The notes under the pieces are model-generated. The model was given only the letters and a program-made list of their open reading frames with translations. It did no database searches and was not told where the DNA came from. A program made the position numbers and the translations under genes. Positions 1-11,198 of a stretch of 64,000 nucleotides of DNA are shown in pieces. Source of the stretch: Galeruca laticollis (lineage: Eukaryota; Arthropoda; Insecta; Coleoptera; Chrysomelidae); contig OY998175.1 in assembly GCA_963921935.1 (NCBI GenBank), positions 179,153,262 through 179,217,261 on the forward strand, written 5' to 3'. Position 1 is the stretch's first letter. Each line of letters begins with the position of its first letter.

Positions 1-206
1 AAAAATCTTAGCGGCTTCCGATAATTCTTTCTTCTCGTTTTTATCATTGTTCGATTCATTTTCACTTTTGGATTCCTTTTCTTCGTTTTTGGTTTCATTA
101 ACAGTTTTGGTTTTCGTTATCACAAATTTGTGGGTAGGGCCACTGATAGTATCTATCACAGACGTTTTCGAACCGCTCGAAGACTCAGAAAGTGACTTAT
201 CGCTAC
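1..206 (-). CDS. Internal coding exon of an unrecognised host gene (continues beyond window)
   Basis: On the minus strand a pyrimidine-poor but valid acceptor (ending ACCAG at 207-208) is followed by 68 open codons to the window edge. The peptide is hydrophilic and low in complexity: a serine run, the stretch GPTHKFVITKTK, then a Glu/Lys/Asn/Ser-rich tail. This does not look like any transposon protein I know, and its codon use is less AT-biased than the surrounding repeats. The exon starts two bases into a codon, which fits the one-base overhang left by the exon at 20101-20479; joined, the frame stays open across the junction. I do not recognise the protein, and no domain is visible. A spurious open stretch remains possible because the piece is short. 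An RNA-seq read spanning 206 and 20101 would settle it. Confidence 0.55.
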
Positions 207-665
207 CTGGTAATTACACAACATGTTTATTTAGGAAATCTTTATAAATGAGTCATTAAAAAGCCAAAATGGTAGTATTTCTTATAAAATAAATTATTAA
301 TAACAAGAAAAGGTACATTGAAAAATATTTTTACACATTTGCGATCAATGTTTCACATACTATTCTAGCACCGTAATATACTTTGTTGCGTACAAAACAA
401 GACTATGTTATTCTATATTGTTTCATGAACATGTTTACATCGTTAGGATCGACTTATAAATTGATTATGGAAAACCAGGATGTGTCAGGACAATGTCAAT
501 AACAGAAATCCCAAACTGTTTTGGAAACCTCAGTGAACCACACTAATACGTTGCTACAACTGTATTTTACATCATCTAATCTAACCTAACCCGTATAGCT
601 AAACATTGATGATAAATTAGGTTTTTTTCAAGATCCCTTCTGGTGAATTATCCCGAGAAAAGAAG
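207..665. other. No gene seen; AT-rich
   Basis: No coding potential is visible. A stretch near 415-460 containing ACATCGTTAGGAT matches in inverse orientation a stretch near 10320-10370, so both are probably fragments of one dispersed repeat. Confidence 0.4.
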
Positions 666-1285
666 TTGCAAAACATAAGCAGAGAAGGCGAGGTGCTGAA
701 CAAAACCACTCAAGATAGCAAATCGAAAAAACTACAACAATCTTCATCATCTAGAGCATGTATCACTAGTGGTCAGCACGAAAAAGATGCAGAGATTCAT
801 AACCATCCGAAAGAGGCTTCTACCAAACACTGCAATTTTGATAGACCCACGTGCCAGAATCCAGAATAAGAGTTTATACCCACTGAAAACATAAAAATTG
901 ACAGAAAAGGAAAGTAGTGAATCCGGATTATTATAACAAAGTCAATTTACAAGAATTAGATGGAGTGGATTCTGAAAAGTCAATGGATCCTCGAAGTGTG
1001 ATTCTAGTCAATTCCAGATGCATAAAAGACGGAGCACACTGCTTGAACGTATGTTACAGATCCAGAGGTATGCCAGCTCCCTGTGCCATATGCCAAGGAA
1101 AGCATCTAATAAATTACAAGGGATGCTCACAAACACCGAACATTGGGTCTATAAGCCACATTAAGCATCACGAGGAAGGAGACAATATCGCTAACAAAAG
1201 AGCAGACCATCGATCAGGTGCACTAGCTGGGGACAGTAAAACCACTCTTCAATGCCTTTTTTACCCAAAGCCATTTTGTATTTAG
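666..1285 (+). pseudogene. Jockey-type LINE ORF1 (gag) relic
   Basis: Two open pieces (666-869 and 917-1285) lie in line and are separated by a stop. The second contains CAICQGKHLINYKGC preceded by a basic segment. This is the spacing of the last zinc knuckle of Jockey-clade gag proteins (Cys-x2-Cys-x3-His ending in NY-x-GC), which bind element RNA in the ribonucleoprotein particle. The full family protein is roughly 400-600 residues with three knuckles; only the last is clear here. No reverse-transcriptase half follows, so this is a 5' fragment. A Jockey 3' end occurs separately at 53.8-54.3 kb and need not belong to the same copy. Confidence 0.6.
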
Positions 1286-2344
1286 TGGTAGGATACAAAG
1301 AAAGAACAAAAATCTAATAAAGAAAAATAATTTCGTTACATAGATGAAAAGAAGACCGGTTGGTTCCTGATACCAATCACTTTAGCCACAAAAGCGATGA
1401 GACCACATACGAGTAGGAGTCCACGAACGACTTTGCAACTTTTCACATTGCTAAATAATTTTGCGTTCCACTAAAAACAATATATTTTGCAAAGCCAAAG
1501 TAAAATGAAAAGTGCCAAAACTATGCAATATATTTTATCATTGTGTTCCATCATTATAAACTAAATGACAAGTGAAAAGTCAAATATCTAAACTTGACAA
1601 ACTAATTGCAAAATGTTACTGTTTTTCATATTGTACAAAGTTAAGTATAAGATGTTGGAACAAATATTTTCCAGTGATAATGAGGAAAACAATGAAAGTC
1701 CAAGAAGAGTGTAAAAAGAAAGAATAAATTTTGTAATTGAAAATAATTTTGACTACAAAGAATTCATTTAATTGGCAAAAAGATAAGTTCAATTTATATT
1801 TCATAGGATTGGGTATTATATACAACCTAAGACCTAACAGCATGAGAAGTAAGACTCTAACTGCAGAGTAACAACTCCTTAAAAGTGATAAATACAATTA
1901 TCGACCAGATGTTTCCTACCATAGTCTCATGACCATCCACAGAATATAATTTAGATAGGATCGATGGGAAGATCATTCATTTGTAACGAATTTACTTTTT
2001 TTCCGATAGGCGAAAGCAATATCACCGTTAGGTACCTTCTTATTCTTCTGACAAATTGAGTTTCTCGCTGAAAGAAGGCGTTAGTGTTTGTTAAAATTGA
2101 CATACCTATGAAGTTTTAACTGTAAGCATCTAGTAGAATTAGTATTTAAAGAGCAGGCAGTTCAAAAATTACCGTCATTAGTGATGTAGTTCAGACGCGA
2201 CCGATCCGAAGTTGTTTCCGAATTTTTACAAGGTCCTTAAATTAGTTCTACGCAAGACCCTTTGGTTGGGAGGATATTGGTAACCCGGTATCCAGCGCTG
2301 CCGGACCTACTGTTTAAATGGTAGATCTACCGTTTTCTTCGATG
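1286..2344. other. No gene seen
   Basis: AT-rich sequence with no recognisable protein. GC-richer patches from about 2190 (several CCGA and CCGAAG words) probably belong to the repeat family that also supplies the inverted ends at 2.35 and 3.1 kb. Confidence 0.4.
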
Positions 2345-3185
2345 AAATACCGCTCTCCCACTTGCATATTCGTAAATACCCGACACTTTAGCCACTCGAA
2401 GTTGCTTCTTAAATAGCAGACCTGTCGGATTAACACGTCAGGAATTTACATGACTCCGAAGTGCTTTGTAAATAGCAAACGTGTTAGTCATATTGTTAAT
2501 ACAATAATGGAAGTAAAATAATAGAGGAAAAAATACTAGGCAGATGAACATGTTTATTAAAACTATCATACTACATGACCTATAATTTTATATGTGAATA
2601 AATGAAACAGTATACAGCAGTATGGTATAAAATACTGCTTTATAGTATTTTAAAGATTTATTAATTCCCAAGGCTATGATTTTTGCTACACATATTTTAA
2701 GGCAGTGTGGAGCCTTGGATTTTGTTCTTTTTTTCAATCCTGACGTTTTACCTACTGTAGTCTTTTTAGTACCACGACGTCGTGCTACTGACGTCGGTTG
2801 TACTGGAATACATTTTCCTCGCCGACATTGTTTATTCCAACCATTTTTCGTAGGAATCCCTTTCCATTTAAAAGCGGTGCATAAACCACTCAAAAGTGTA
2901 GTTTTGAACCTACATATTTTTTGAGATTTCCTAAATAGGCGAACAGCTCACCATTGATGATACGTGTTTTATATTTGTAGTCTTCTGGTAAGTCACTCAA
3001 ATCACGCATTTTAGAATATATTTTTACTTTTTGCTTCAAATCAATCACAACCGTTAGGAAATTAAAACAATACTGATTGACGTGTCGTCACGGCACGTCG
3101 GATACATACCGAGCACCATCCGAAGCTTCCCGAGTGGCCTAAAGCGTCGGGTATTTACGAATATGCCTCCCGCTTAGCCACTGTA
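2345..3185 (-). mobile_element. MULE (Mutator-like) DNA transposon relic, copy 1
   Basis: The segment is bounded by inverted arms. The left arm at about 2361-2398 reads GCATATTCGTAAATACCCGA and then a CTTTAGCCACTCG block. The right arm at about 3131-3168 is its reverse complement with one or two differences. The similarity continues more weakly inward, with a second degenerate sub-unit in the left arm (about 2450-2490). Long terminal inverted repeats with sub-repeats are usual in MULEs. The coding part left inside is the C-terminal end of the transposase (2588-3060). No clear 9-bp target duplication was found. The catalytic core and zinc finger are missing, so the copy is a deletion derivative. 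Confidence 0.55.
2588..3060 (-). pseudogene. C-terminal fragment of a MULE transposase
   Basis: Reading on the minus strand from about 3060, an open but interrupted frame leads into a 101-codon ORF starting MSGLCTAFKW. It continues with the basic block IPVQPTSVARRRG and later KAPHCLKICV. In insect MULE transposases this VQPT-x-x-ARR block follows the SWIM zinc finger near the C-terminus; I know this from family memory and have not searched it. A related tail with the same order (SGLHRAFKF, then a basic stretch, then KAAHSPNICV) occurs at 30.43-30.66 kb. There is one stop near 2890 between the two halves. It encodes no catalytic residues. Confidence 0.5.
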
Positions 3186-4386
3186 TTCTACCGTCTTTTC
3201 CTTGTAATTTTTTGAATATCTTTCAATGCACAGACTAACTAAATTAGTATGTACAATGTATTCGCAATACGTCTATTGAAAGGAAAACTGTAACTTCTAG
3301 TTCGGAATGTACACTAGTAAAATATCTTCCTATATGGCGCGTAACATGGGGACTTACCGCTTTACATATTACACATTCACCTCTTTTAATATTCATATAG
3401 CAATGTGTAAGTGTATGAAGTTTTTGTGTGTTCTTGATAGTTTTTCTTTAGGATATAACTTAGAATGTTCAGTTTCGGTTTTATGAGCTATACCTTTATT
3501 AATGCTTTTATTTCAAGTCCAACATCTAGTTCAGACGAAGCAGCAGACAGAGAAAGTACAAGTACAACTCGCATGAATGATTAACAATCTACCTACCGGT
3601 TTTTAGTGGTGCCATCTACCGCTCACGGAAAAACCCATCTGGCAGCACTGCGGGTATCCGAACTAGCGGACGCGGAGAGCATGCGAAAACTATTCCCAAA
3701 CGCGAGAAGTCCCGAACTGAACACGACAGCATTGGTGCGAACTATGAAATATATTATTATGATGCATGTTTGTGTATATTAGGATGGTGCGGAAAAATTC
3801 AAGCTTGGATTTCATACTTCCTATAGTGCGGAAAAGTTGCGATATGTATAATAGAAGAAAAACAAAAAATGATTTTTTGAAATCTGACCTTATCTTCCGA
3901 TCGCGCAATCAGCCGAAAGTTTCATAAAATTAGTGAAAATCGTAATTTCCCTTAATTTTTTTATTGTTATTTTAAGTTACTAAAGCAAAATTTTCATTCT
4001 TCGAGCATTGAAAAACAGATAAAAAAATATTTTTTCTCTAGGAGTTCATATTCCGATCGTGCAAGTCTATTGAATTATAACGAAATTCGTCATTTTTGGA
4101 CACATTTATCGTGTTGGTAAAATAGCTATGTTAAGATATAAAGATATTAATTTTAAATTTCATTTCAACCCTTGAACCTGCACTTTATCGTATGATCGCT
4201 CAACCAATCGAAACTAATATAAGAATAGTAAGAATCGTTTTCATTCATCTGGTGGCCACCGAAACACAACAGCATGGTACAGCTGTTTCTTCTTTGTGTT
4301 ACTTCGCAGTTAGCAAGAGCTAGTGCCTCGTGTTTCACCACTTATCTTTATACATTTCAGTAAGCAATTTTAGTGAATTGTGCGAA

Positions 4387-4640
4387 ATGGATACATCATT
4401 GACCAAGAACATTACTAGACAGTCTTTTCATTGCTCTGTGTTTGGTGATCCACGAGAATGCCGCCGAACATTATTCCCAGCTATGAAGATTTGATTCGAT
4501 GTTGTTTTTAAGATCAGTTTGTGCTGGCAAGTAAGCTTAACAACATTGAAGTTAATTTCTCCGCTGCCAGCTACACTGTTGCAGAAAAAGTAATGCTTAT
4601 TTACCAGAAAGCGTCAATCCTTACTGTTACTTGTTATAGG
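4387..4640 (+). pseudogene. Left-arm copy of the hAT-like N-terminal ORF, frameshifted
   Basis: It starts MDTSLTKNITRQ, matching the right-arm start MDTPLTKKITRQ. One base is missing inside the FGDPRE segment relative to the right arm, which throws the frame out; a further stop follows SYEDLIRCCF. The later KVMLIYQKAS segment is still readable after the frame change. The two arms have therefore decayed independently since the dimer formed. Confidence 0.55.
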
Positions 4641-4902
4641 ATTATTCAAATCATTAAATCTTTCTATAATAAATATCTTAAGTTCATGTAATCGTACAAC
4701 CTCGATAAAAGCAAACCTAAGTTCATAGAAAAAAATTGATGCATTCACATTTCCATGCTGAGATGTCAAACATTTGAGATGCTTGTCTTTTCAATGCATC
4801 AATTTTTTCTATGAACTTAGGTTAGCTTTTATCGCGGGCGTACGATTTCATGACCTTAAGATACTTATCATAGAAAGATTTAATGATTTGAATAATCCTA
4901 TA

Positions 4903-5172
4903 TCAAGTAACAGTAGGGATTGACGCTTTCTGGTAAATAAGCATTACTTTTTCTGCAACAGTGTAGCTGACAGCTGAGAAACTAACTATAACGTTGTTAA
5001 GCTTACTTGCCACCACAAACGGTTCTTCAAAATAACATCGAATCACATCTTCATAGCTGGGAATAATGTTCGGAGGCAATTCTCGTGGATCACCAAACAG
5101 AGGGCAGCGAAAATACTGTCTAGTAATTTTCTTGGTCAATGGTGTATCCATTTCGCTTTCAAACCTCAGCAC
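4903..5172 (-). pseudogene. Right-arm N-terminal ORF of the hAT-like element, 89 codons
   Basis: The frame is open and encodes FGDPRELPPNIIPSYEDVI, a Glu/Phe-rich middle and KVMLIYQKASIPTV at the end. From memory, a domain with the pattern 'LP-x-Y-x-DV ... KASIP' recurs in multicopy insect ORFs of unknown function; I cannot name a Pfam family for it. It is likely only the first part of a longer transposon protein, cut where the palindrome arm ends. The most plausible start is the internal Met at 5151, which aligns with the left-arm Met at 4387. Confidence 0.45.
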
Positions 5173-5809
5173 AATTCACTAAAATTGCTTACTAAAATGT
5201 ATAAAGATAAGTGGTGAAACACAAGGCACTAGTCTCTAGCTCTTGCTAACTGGGAAGTAACACAAATGAGAAACAGCTGTGCCGTGCCAGTTTCACTAGC
5301 GCTGTTGTGTTTCGGTGGCCGCCAGATGAATGAAAACGATTGTCACTATTTTTATATTAGTTTCGATTGGTTGAGCGATCATACGATAAAGTGCAGGTTT
5401 AAGGATTGAAATGAAACTTAAAATTAATAACTTTATATCCTAACATAGTTATTTTCCCAACATGATAAATGTGTCCAAAAATTACGAATTTCGTTATAAT
5501 TCAATAGACTTGAGCGATCGGAATATGAACTCCTAGAGAAAAAATATTTTTTTACTGTTTTCAATGCTTGAAGAATAAAAATTATGCTATGGTAACTTGA
5601 AATAACAATAAAAAAAATTTTAAAAAAAATTAAGGAAAATTACGATTTTCACTAATTTTATGAAACTTTCGGCTGATTGCGCGATCAGAAGATAAAGTCT
5701 GATTTCAAATTTTGTTTTGTTTTTCTTTTATATACATATCGCAACTTCCCCGCAATATAGGAACTATGAATTCAAAACTTGAATTTTTCTGCACCACCCT
5801 AGTGTATAT

Positions 5810-7500
5810 CCAAGCGAGGATTAGTATTAACCGTTACATCATCGTTTGATGTCAAATTACGTCACGGGTAAAACCACCAGTAACCCTGTCGGGAGCAGAG
5901 TTATAGCGGTTGACAGATGTGTTATTTGATATTTGTTTATGGCATATTCATTAAAACTGAAGTTGTTAAGTTTATAAATGAGAAAATTATAATGAACACT
6001 GAAAAACAAATCAAAACAGCGAAAATTTAACTAAACAAATCCTCTAGACCCTATAGAAAATAGAAAAAAACATTGGTAAATACCCCTATATCAAATCGAC
6101 CAGTATAATCGTGACGTATTTTGACATTATTTGTTGACATTACCGCTGGTAATAACCACTCGCTCGCTTGGACATGCTAATAATTTGTTCAGTGACTGTT
6201 GACCGTGACGTCACATTCTTCGTAGTATATGCTGAGTATATACAGGATTGTGAAAAAATTAATGAACATCGAATTTTCGAAATTTTGATGGATATTATAC
6301 TTCTTGGATGGGGGCTAAAAAAATTCTGTAAGACCTATTTGACCGGCTTAAAAAAAAAATTTCAAATATCGTATTATATGGGAGTTTTAAAAATAGTAAT
6401 TATACGATTTTCATAAGAATCTGTAATTAGAGGTCTTCGGTCACGACGAATCCAATGAGACTGTAGGTGTTGTTTACCCATCAATTTTTGTTCAAATAGT
6501 TTACTTGAAGAAATTTCAGAAACTATTTCTTTAATAATGAGAATATTGAAAAACGAATAGCAAAAATGGATTCCTTGTGTCAAAATACATGGTATTAGAT
6601 CATTGTTCCCAAACATTTACTGTATATTAAAATTTTCCAATTTTTATCCAGGATTTCGAAATTTTTGAAAACTTTTTAACATGCCTCCATATAAAATTCT
6701 GTTATTCCGAAATTATAGAAGATATCGCTTCAATTCTTATACCATTCGATAAAGGAAAGATGCTTCTTAATTACTGACCATTTCATATTTGTAGGAATTA
6801 TAGAGGGTTAAAGACGGACTAAAACTATTTTTAAAAAATTACCATAAAAAATCGTAGTAGCTACGTTTATGAATTGAAAGGACTGAAATTGGTGAAAATC
6901 GAAAGAGGGGCGTTCATACTATTATAAAAAAATGCAGCAACTTTCCACCGATATTACAATCCGAGTTATACAGGGTGTCCCACGACGTTTTGACAGTTCG
7001 ATTTCTCGAAAACAGTCAAAACTGATGCTTATATTTATTATAAAATGATCTCCGTTATTCCTGTCATTTCGGGTCACGTGACCCCAACATAATTTTTTCA
7101 AATGGGACAACCGGTATAATATTACAATTTTGGATATATCATTCAAAAACAAATTCAATGATACCACACTTGTCATCATTGTATTGTGCAGTAATGATAA
7201 TAAGGGCTATTAATTTTTACTAAATGTATTAAAGCAATATTTTGCACTTAGAAATTTAGGTGGCTATGAAACAAATAACTATAGTAGCAACAGCATAGGT
7301 TGTCATTCATTATTGTTAGGTGAAGTTTATTCAACCGAAATGAAACTTTTTTGCATGTTTCCTTAAATTAAAAATAGCACTAAAGCTTTTTTGACACTGG
7401 AAACATGGACGATATCCATTTTTAAAATATTTTTAACCGTTAAGGAGGCAATCTACAAATTGAAAACAACACCACTTCTTTCCCGCCCATACTTTTGGCG
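5810..7500. other. No gene recognised; scattered repeat ends
   Basis: Short open stretches here (for example 6168-6416) have no recognisable motif. At about 6965 an ACAGGGTGTCCC word occurs, the terminus of a MITE family seen several times in this window; its partner end was not found. Confidence 0.35.
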
Positions 7501-7724
7501 GACTTCGGTTGAATTCGCAAATCGTTCGTGGTTGGGAATACTTTTCGCATGCTCTCCGAATCCGCGAGTGTATCCGACACCGAATCATGAGTCAGTTATG
7601 TTTCAGAACCGCCACCGTCCGCCCGTGCAACCAGACCGTTACGCTGAATCCGAAGGTGCCCGATCAAGACCGTCCGAACCGGTATCCTTGGTGAGTTACT
7701 AAATTAGTCTATGGGAATACCGTT

Positions 7725-9209
7725 TTTAACCGTCTAAGAGAGTTAAGTCAGTCCGAAGGGGGAAACCTGCTACTGAAGGAGCTGCCTCGCACGTTCCAGT
7801 AGTAGTTGCATTTGAGCCTTAAGCTAACCGTCTAAGGGAGAAGAACTGCTACGGAAGGAGCTGTATCGCACGCTTCAGTAGTAGTCGTGTTTGGGCCTTG
7901 AACCAACCGTCTAAAGGGGAAGAAATGCTACTGAAGGAGCTAGAGAAGTGGTACTGAAGGAGCTGGAAAGTGGTACTGAAGGAGCTGGCTCGCTCACTTC
8001 AGTAGTAGTCGCGTTTGGGCCTTAAATTACCTGTCTAAGGGGGGAGAACTGCTACTGAAGAAGCTTCCTCGTACGCGTCAGTAGTAATCGTGTTTGGGCC
8101 TTAATCTAACCGTCTAAGGGAGATAAACTGCTACTGAAGGACTTGCCTCTCACGCTTCAGTAGTAGTAACATTTGAGCATTAAGCCAACCATCTAAGGGG
8201 GAGAACTGCTACTGAAGGAGTTGCCTCGCACGTTTCATTAGCAGTCGTGTTTGTGCCTTAAGCCAACCGTCTATGACTGGAGAACTGATAATGAAGGAGC
8301 TGCCTCGCACGCTTCAGTAGTACTCGTGTTTGCGCCTTAAACTAATCGTCTAAAGGAGGAGAAATGCTACTGAAGGAGCTGCCTCGCACGCGTCAGTAGT
8401 AGTCGTGTTTGGGCCTTAAGCCAACCGTCTAAGGGAGAAGAACTGCTACTGAAGCAGCTGCCTCGCACTCTTCAGTAGTAGTCGTGTTTGGGCCTTAAGT
8501 CAACCGTCTAAGGGGAGAGAAGTGCTACTGAAGGAGCTGGCTCGCACGCTTCAGTAGTAGTCGCTTTTGGGCCTTAAGTCAACTGTCTAAGAGGAGAGAA
8601 CTGCTACTGAAGAAGCTCCCTCGCACGCATCAATAGTAGCCGTGTTTGGGCCTTAAGCTAACCGTCTAAGGGAGAAAAACGGCTACTGAAGGAGCTGCCT
8701 CTCATGCTTCAGTAGTAGTAACTTTTGAACTTTAAGCCAACCGTCTAAGGGGGAGAACTGCTATTGAAGGAGTTGCATCGCACGCTTCAGTAGTAGTAGC
8801 ATTTGAGCATTAAGCCAACCGTCTAAGGGGGAGAACTGCTACTGAAGGAGTTGCCTCGCACGTTTCATTAGCAGTCGTGTTTGTGCCTTAAGCCAACCGT
8901 CTATGGCTGTAAAACTGATAATGAAGGAGCAACCTTGCAGCACGCTTCAGTAGTAGTCGTGTTTGGGCCTTAAGCTAACCATCTAAAGGGGGAGACCTGA
9001 TACTGAAGGAGCTGCCTTGCACACTTCCGTAGTAGTTGCGTTTGGGCCTTAAGTCAACTGTCTGAGGGAGAACTGCTACTGAAAAATCTTCCTCGCACGC
9101 GTCAGTAGTAGTCGTGTTTGGGCCTTAAGCCAACCGTTTAATGGAGAAGAACTGCTACTGAAGGAGCTGTCTCGCACGATTCAGTAGTAGTCGCGTTGGG
9201 CCTTAAGCC
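7725..9209. repeat. Tandem array of 18 units, about 79 bp each, with an internal hairpin
   Basis: Units begin ACCGTCTAAGGG and end GGGCCTTAAGCC. I count 18 starts: near 7725, 7828, 7907, 8030, 8109, 8188, 8266, 8345, 8424, 8503, 8582, 8661, 8740, 8817, 8895, 8977, 9056 and 9132. Each unit carries CTGCTACTGAAG followed about 15 bases later by CTTCAGTAGTAG, so transcripts of either strand would fold into a short stem-loop per unit. Substitutions often hit both stem sides or leave pairing (for example TAATGAAGG opposite TTCATTAGC in neighbouring units). Units 6-7 (8188-8344) are nearly identical to units 14-15 (8817-8976), showing a higher-order duplication of eight units. The third unit has an internal triplication of GGTACTGAAGGAGCTGG. 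Confidence 0.9.
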
Positions 9210-9785
9210 ACCAAAAACCAATGGGGGGACAAATTATCAGTTGGGGTGCAAAATTCACCGTCATACATACAGGGTTTTGTTATCGTGAGACCTGAGTGTA
9301 GCCCCATAAAGTAGAGGTTTGACCGACCGAGAGACCGCTTTTGTTATGCTCCTGCTTCCGTTAGCTCACCACTTTTTGAACATTAACCGTTGATACCCGC
9401 TTGATAACCGTTTATCCCCCGCTTTTGTAGTAGCTCGCCGCCGTTTTGGTTTGAGTCCAATTATTGCTTTCGCCTGACAATAAATTTTTTGCCGATTTCG
9501 TTATATGTACTGTTGATTTTTGTAAATAAAGCTCTTTGGTTTTAACTGGTATTTAACTTCGATCACTTTCTCCCAACTCCAGATTTCGATAACTTCGTAG
9601 AAGATCTAGAACTTTTGCAGCTAATACCCAGGTTACGAACCCAGGAGGACAAGTAAAATCTGTTCTGCTGGCCTCAGAGCTTCTGGTCACCACCATAGTG
9701 ACCACTGGGGTATTTATTATTTTACTGACGCTGCCCGGAGCAAGTGGAGCATACCACAATAAAAAACTGGCGACCGAGACAACCC
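9210..9785 (+). mobile_element. Possible LTR 3' portion with tRNA-type primer-binding site
   Basis: AATAAA signals occur near 9479 and 9526. At 9768 the sequence TGGCGACCGAGACAACC begins. A TGG-initial 18-mer directly after an LTR is the tRNA primer-binding site of many insect gypsy-type elements, and a TGGCGACCG start is one of the usual versions. The LTR end would be the CCACA just upstream (about 9751-9756). The 5' LTR boundary is not visible and no gag or pol follows. The 79-bp array upstream may lie within this LTR, but that is a guess. Confidence 0.35.
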
Positions 9786-11198
9786 GTTACCTGGACTCTA
9801 GGAGTCAAATAGTGACGAAAGAGCGTTACACATTAAATGTAGTAAATGATACGTTGTCCCTTTCACTATTTTTATTCCATTAACGCCAACTGGCCAGGAA
9901 GTGTACACGAATATTACACCTTAGCTCACTACCTTCCATTCCCTTGCCTCCTCCGCCGTTACATTATTGGTTTTCAAAATCCCAAAAACAATCGCTTTCT
10001 TGTCTTTAATAACGACGATACAACCAGTTTCTTCTCAATTGTCTCTTTCCTTTTATCACTTATCCTTCATTTTCGTGGTCTGACATATAAGAAACGTCAC
10101 TTCCACAGTCACTGCATACTTTGTGAAATATATTTTTCAAAACTAAAAATATCTACAAAGATTTGCAAAGAAGTATTGAAACATTAACTTTGCAGTTTGT
10201 GCCAAGTGAAAAGTTGCAAAAATGTTTGAGGGAACTGGGCCCAGATGTTAGGTTGTGTGGTTAAATGGCATTTTCAACCTTATAAATTTTAATATTTAAT
10301 AAATACATACCAACATTATTTGGAGTGTTATAAATCCTAACGATGTAAACACGTTTATGAAACAAAATAAATTTAATGTTTAATATATTATAAATAATAT
10401 TTTTTATTAATAATAAAATAATTGGGGGCATATTTTTATTTAAAATATTTGGCTTCTGAAATGACTAAAATATCCAGCAATAATCTTATTAAAACATAAA
10501 TCAAACGGAGAAATGTTTACACAATTATTTAGTTAAATATTTATATAATTTATATGCTTGTTTGTTACGTTTAACAGAATTTTGCAATTTAGAATTTTAA
10601 TTATTTAAACAGAATTTATTTTGTCATGATACCGACTTAATTACATAGCTGAATTCGTACAGCTATGATTAGTAATACTACAATTTCTAGGTTAATGAGT
10701 AATTAGTTTTTATTGTGTTTATTGCGAAATCAATAAATGATGTAAGTAAAAGGCCTGATTGTATGGATGGCAAAATATAAATCAGGAACCTCTATTATAG
10801 ATGGCAGTATTGCATTTATTTGGTACTAAATTATATCAATTAAAAAAAGTTAACAAAACAATAGCCAATGCTAACTTAATGTTAAGCCAATTCCTTTGCT
10901 GACATTTCAATACTCAATCATCCCCCATTATCATCGCATTTAACGAATGTAAACAGTAGACCAAAAACAACGAGTCGATGATTCCGGTCACTGTTTGGTG
11001 CTGTTTTGGCGTTGATTTATTTAAAGATGAACGACACTTGCATTCACAATTACACACGTTTATAAAGCTAGCATGGTCACATCAGCAGAATCGGTTAGGA
11101 ATAAGGGCAACAATTAGTGCCAAAAGCTGAAATTTGATGCTCTCATATATTACTAGAAAATGAGAATTCTGCTTTTAATTAAGCTAGCAGTGTACACC
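9786..11198. other. No gene recognised; very AT-rich
   Basis: The one open stretch (9846-10187) shows no convincing family. From 10260 on the sequence is strongly A+T and featureless apart from the inverse match to 415-460 noted above. Confidence 0.4.

Larger units (their letters stand above)
3780..5801. mobile_element. hAT-like element present as an inverted dimer (giant palindrome)
   Basis: Two arms of about 1 kb (3780-4745 and 4793-5801) are reverse complements of each other with scattered differences, around a 47-bp loop. The outer ends read TAGGATGGTGC on the left and, inverted, TAGGGTGGTGCAGAAAAAT on the right. Both are flanked by the direct repeat GTGTATAT (3772-3779 and 5802-5809). 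An 8-bp target duplication with TAG/CAG-type ends is the signature of the hAT superfamily. Each arm carries the same short coding start (4387 onward on plus, 5139 backward on minus), so the unit looks like two 5' halves of one transposon joined tail to tail. No catalytic domain is present, so movement would have needed a transposase supplied elsewhere. Confidence 0.75.
3671..7567. repeat. Pair of inverted arms enclosing the hAT dimer
   Basis: The stretch 3671-3705 (core GGAGAGCATGCGAAAA, then TATTCCCAA) is the reverse complement of 7533-7567, with about 30 of 35 positions the same. Weaker similarity extends outward (TATCCGAACTAGCGGA on the left against its inverse on the right). This suggests the ends of one older element, about 4 kb in its present state, into which the hAT-like dimer at 3780-5801 was later inserted. 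No transposase is recognisable inside. The family is undetermined. Confidence 0.4.

Noticed and set aside
7725..9209. Regularly spaced repeats as a CRISPR array
   Set aside because: The 79-bp units are contiguous, with no unique spacers, and the surrounding DNA is insect transposon sequence.
9698..9883. Short hydrophobic frame resembling an envelope start
   Set aside because: Only a few residues; it runs across the presumed LTR end and primer-binding site and has no downstream continuation.
9846..10187. A Harbinger transposase fragment (INANWPGSVHEY)
   Set aside because: Only about a dozen residues resemble the family 'WPGSVHDS' block; nothing before or after fits.
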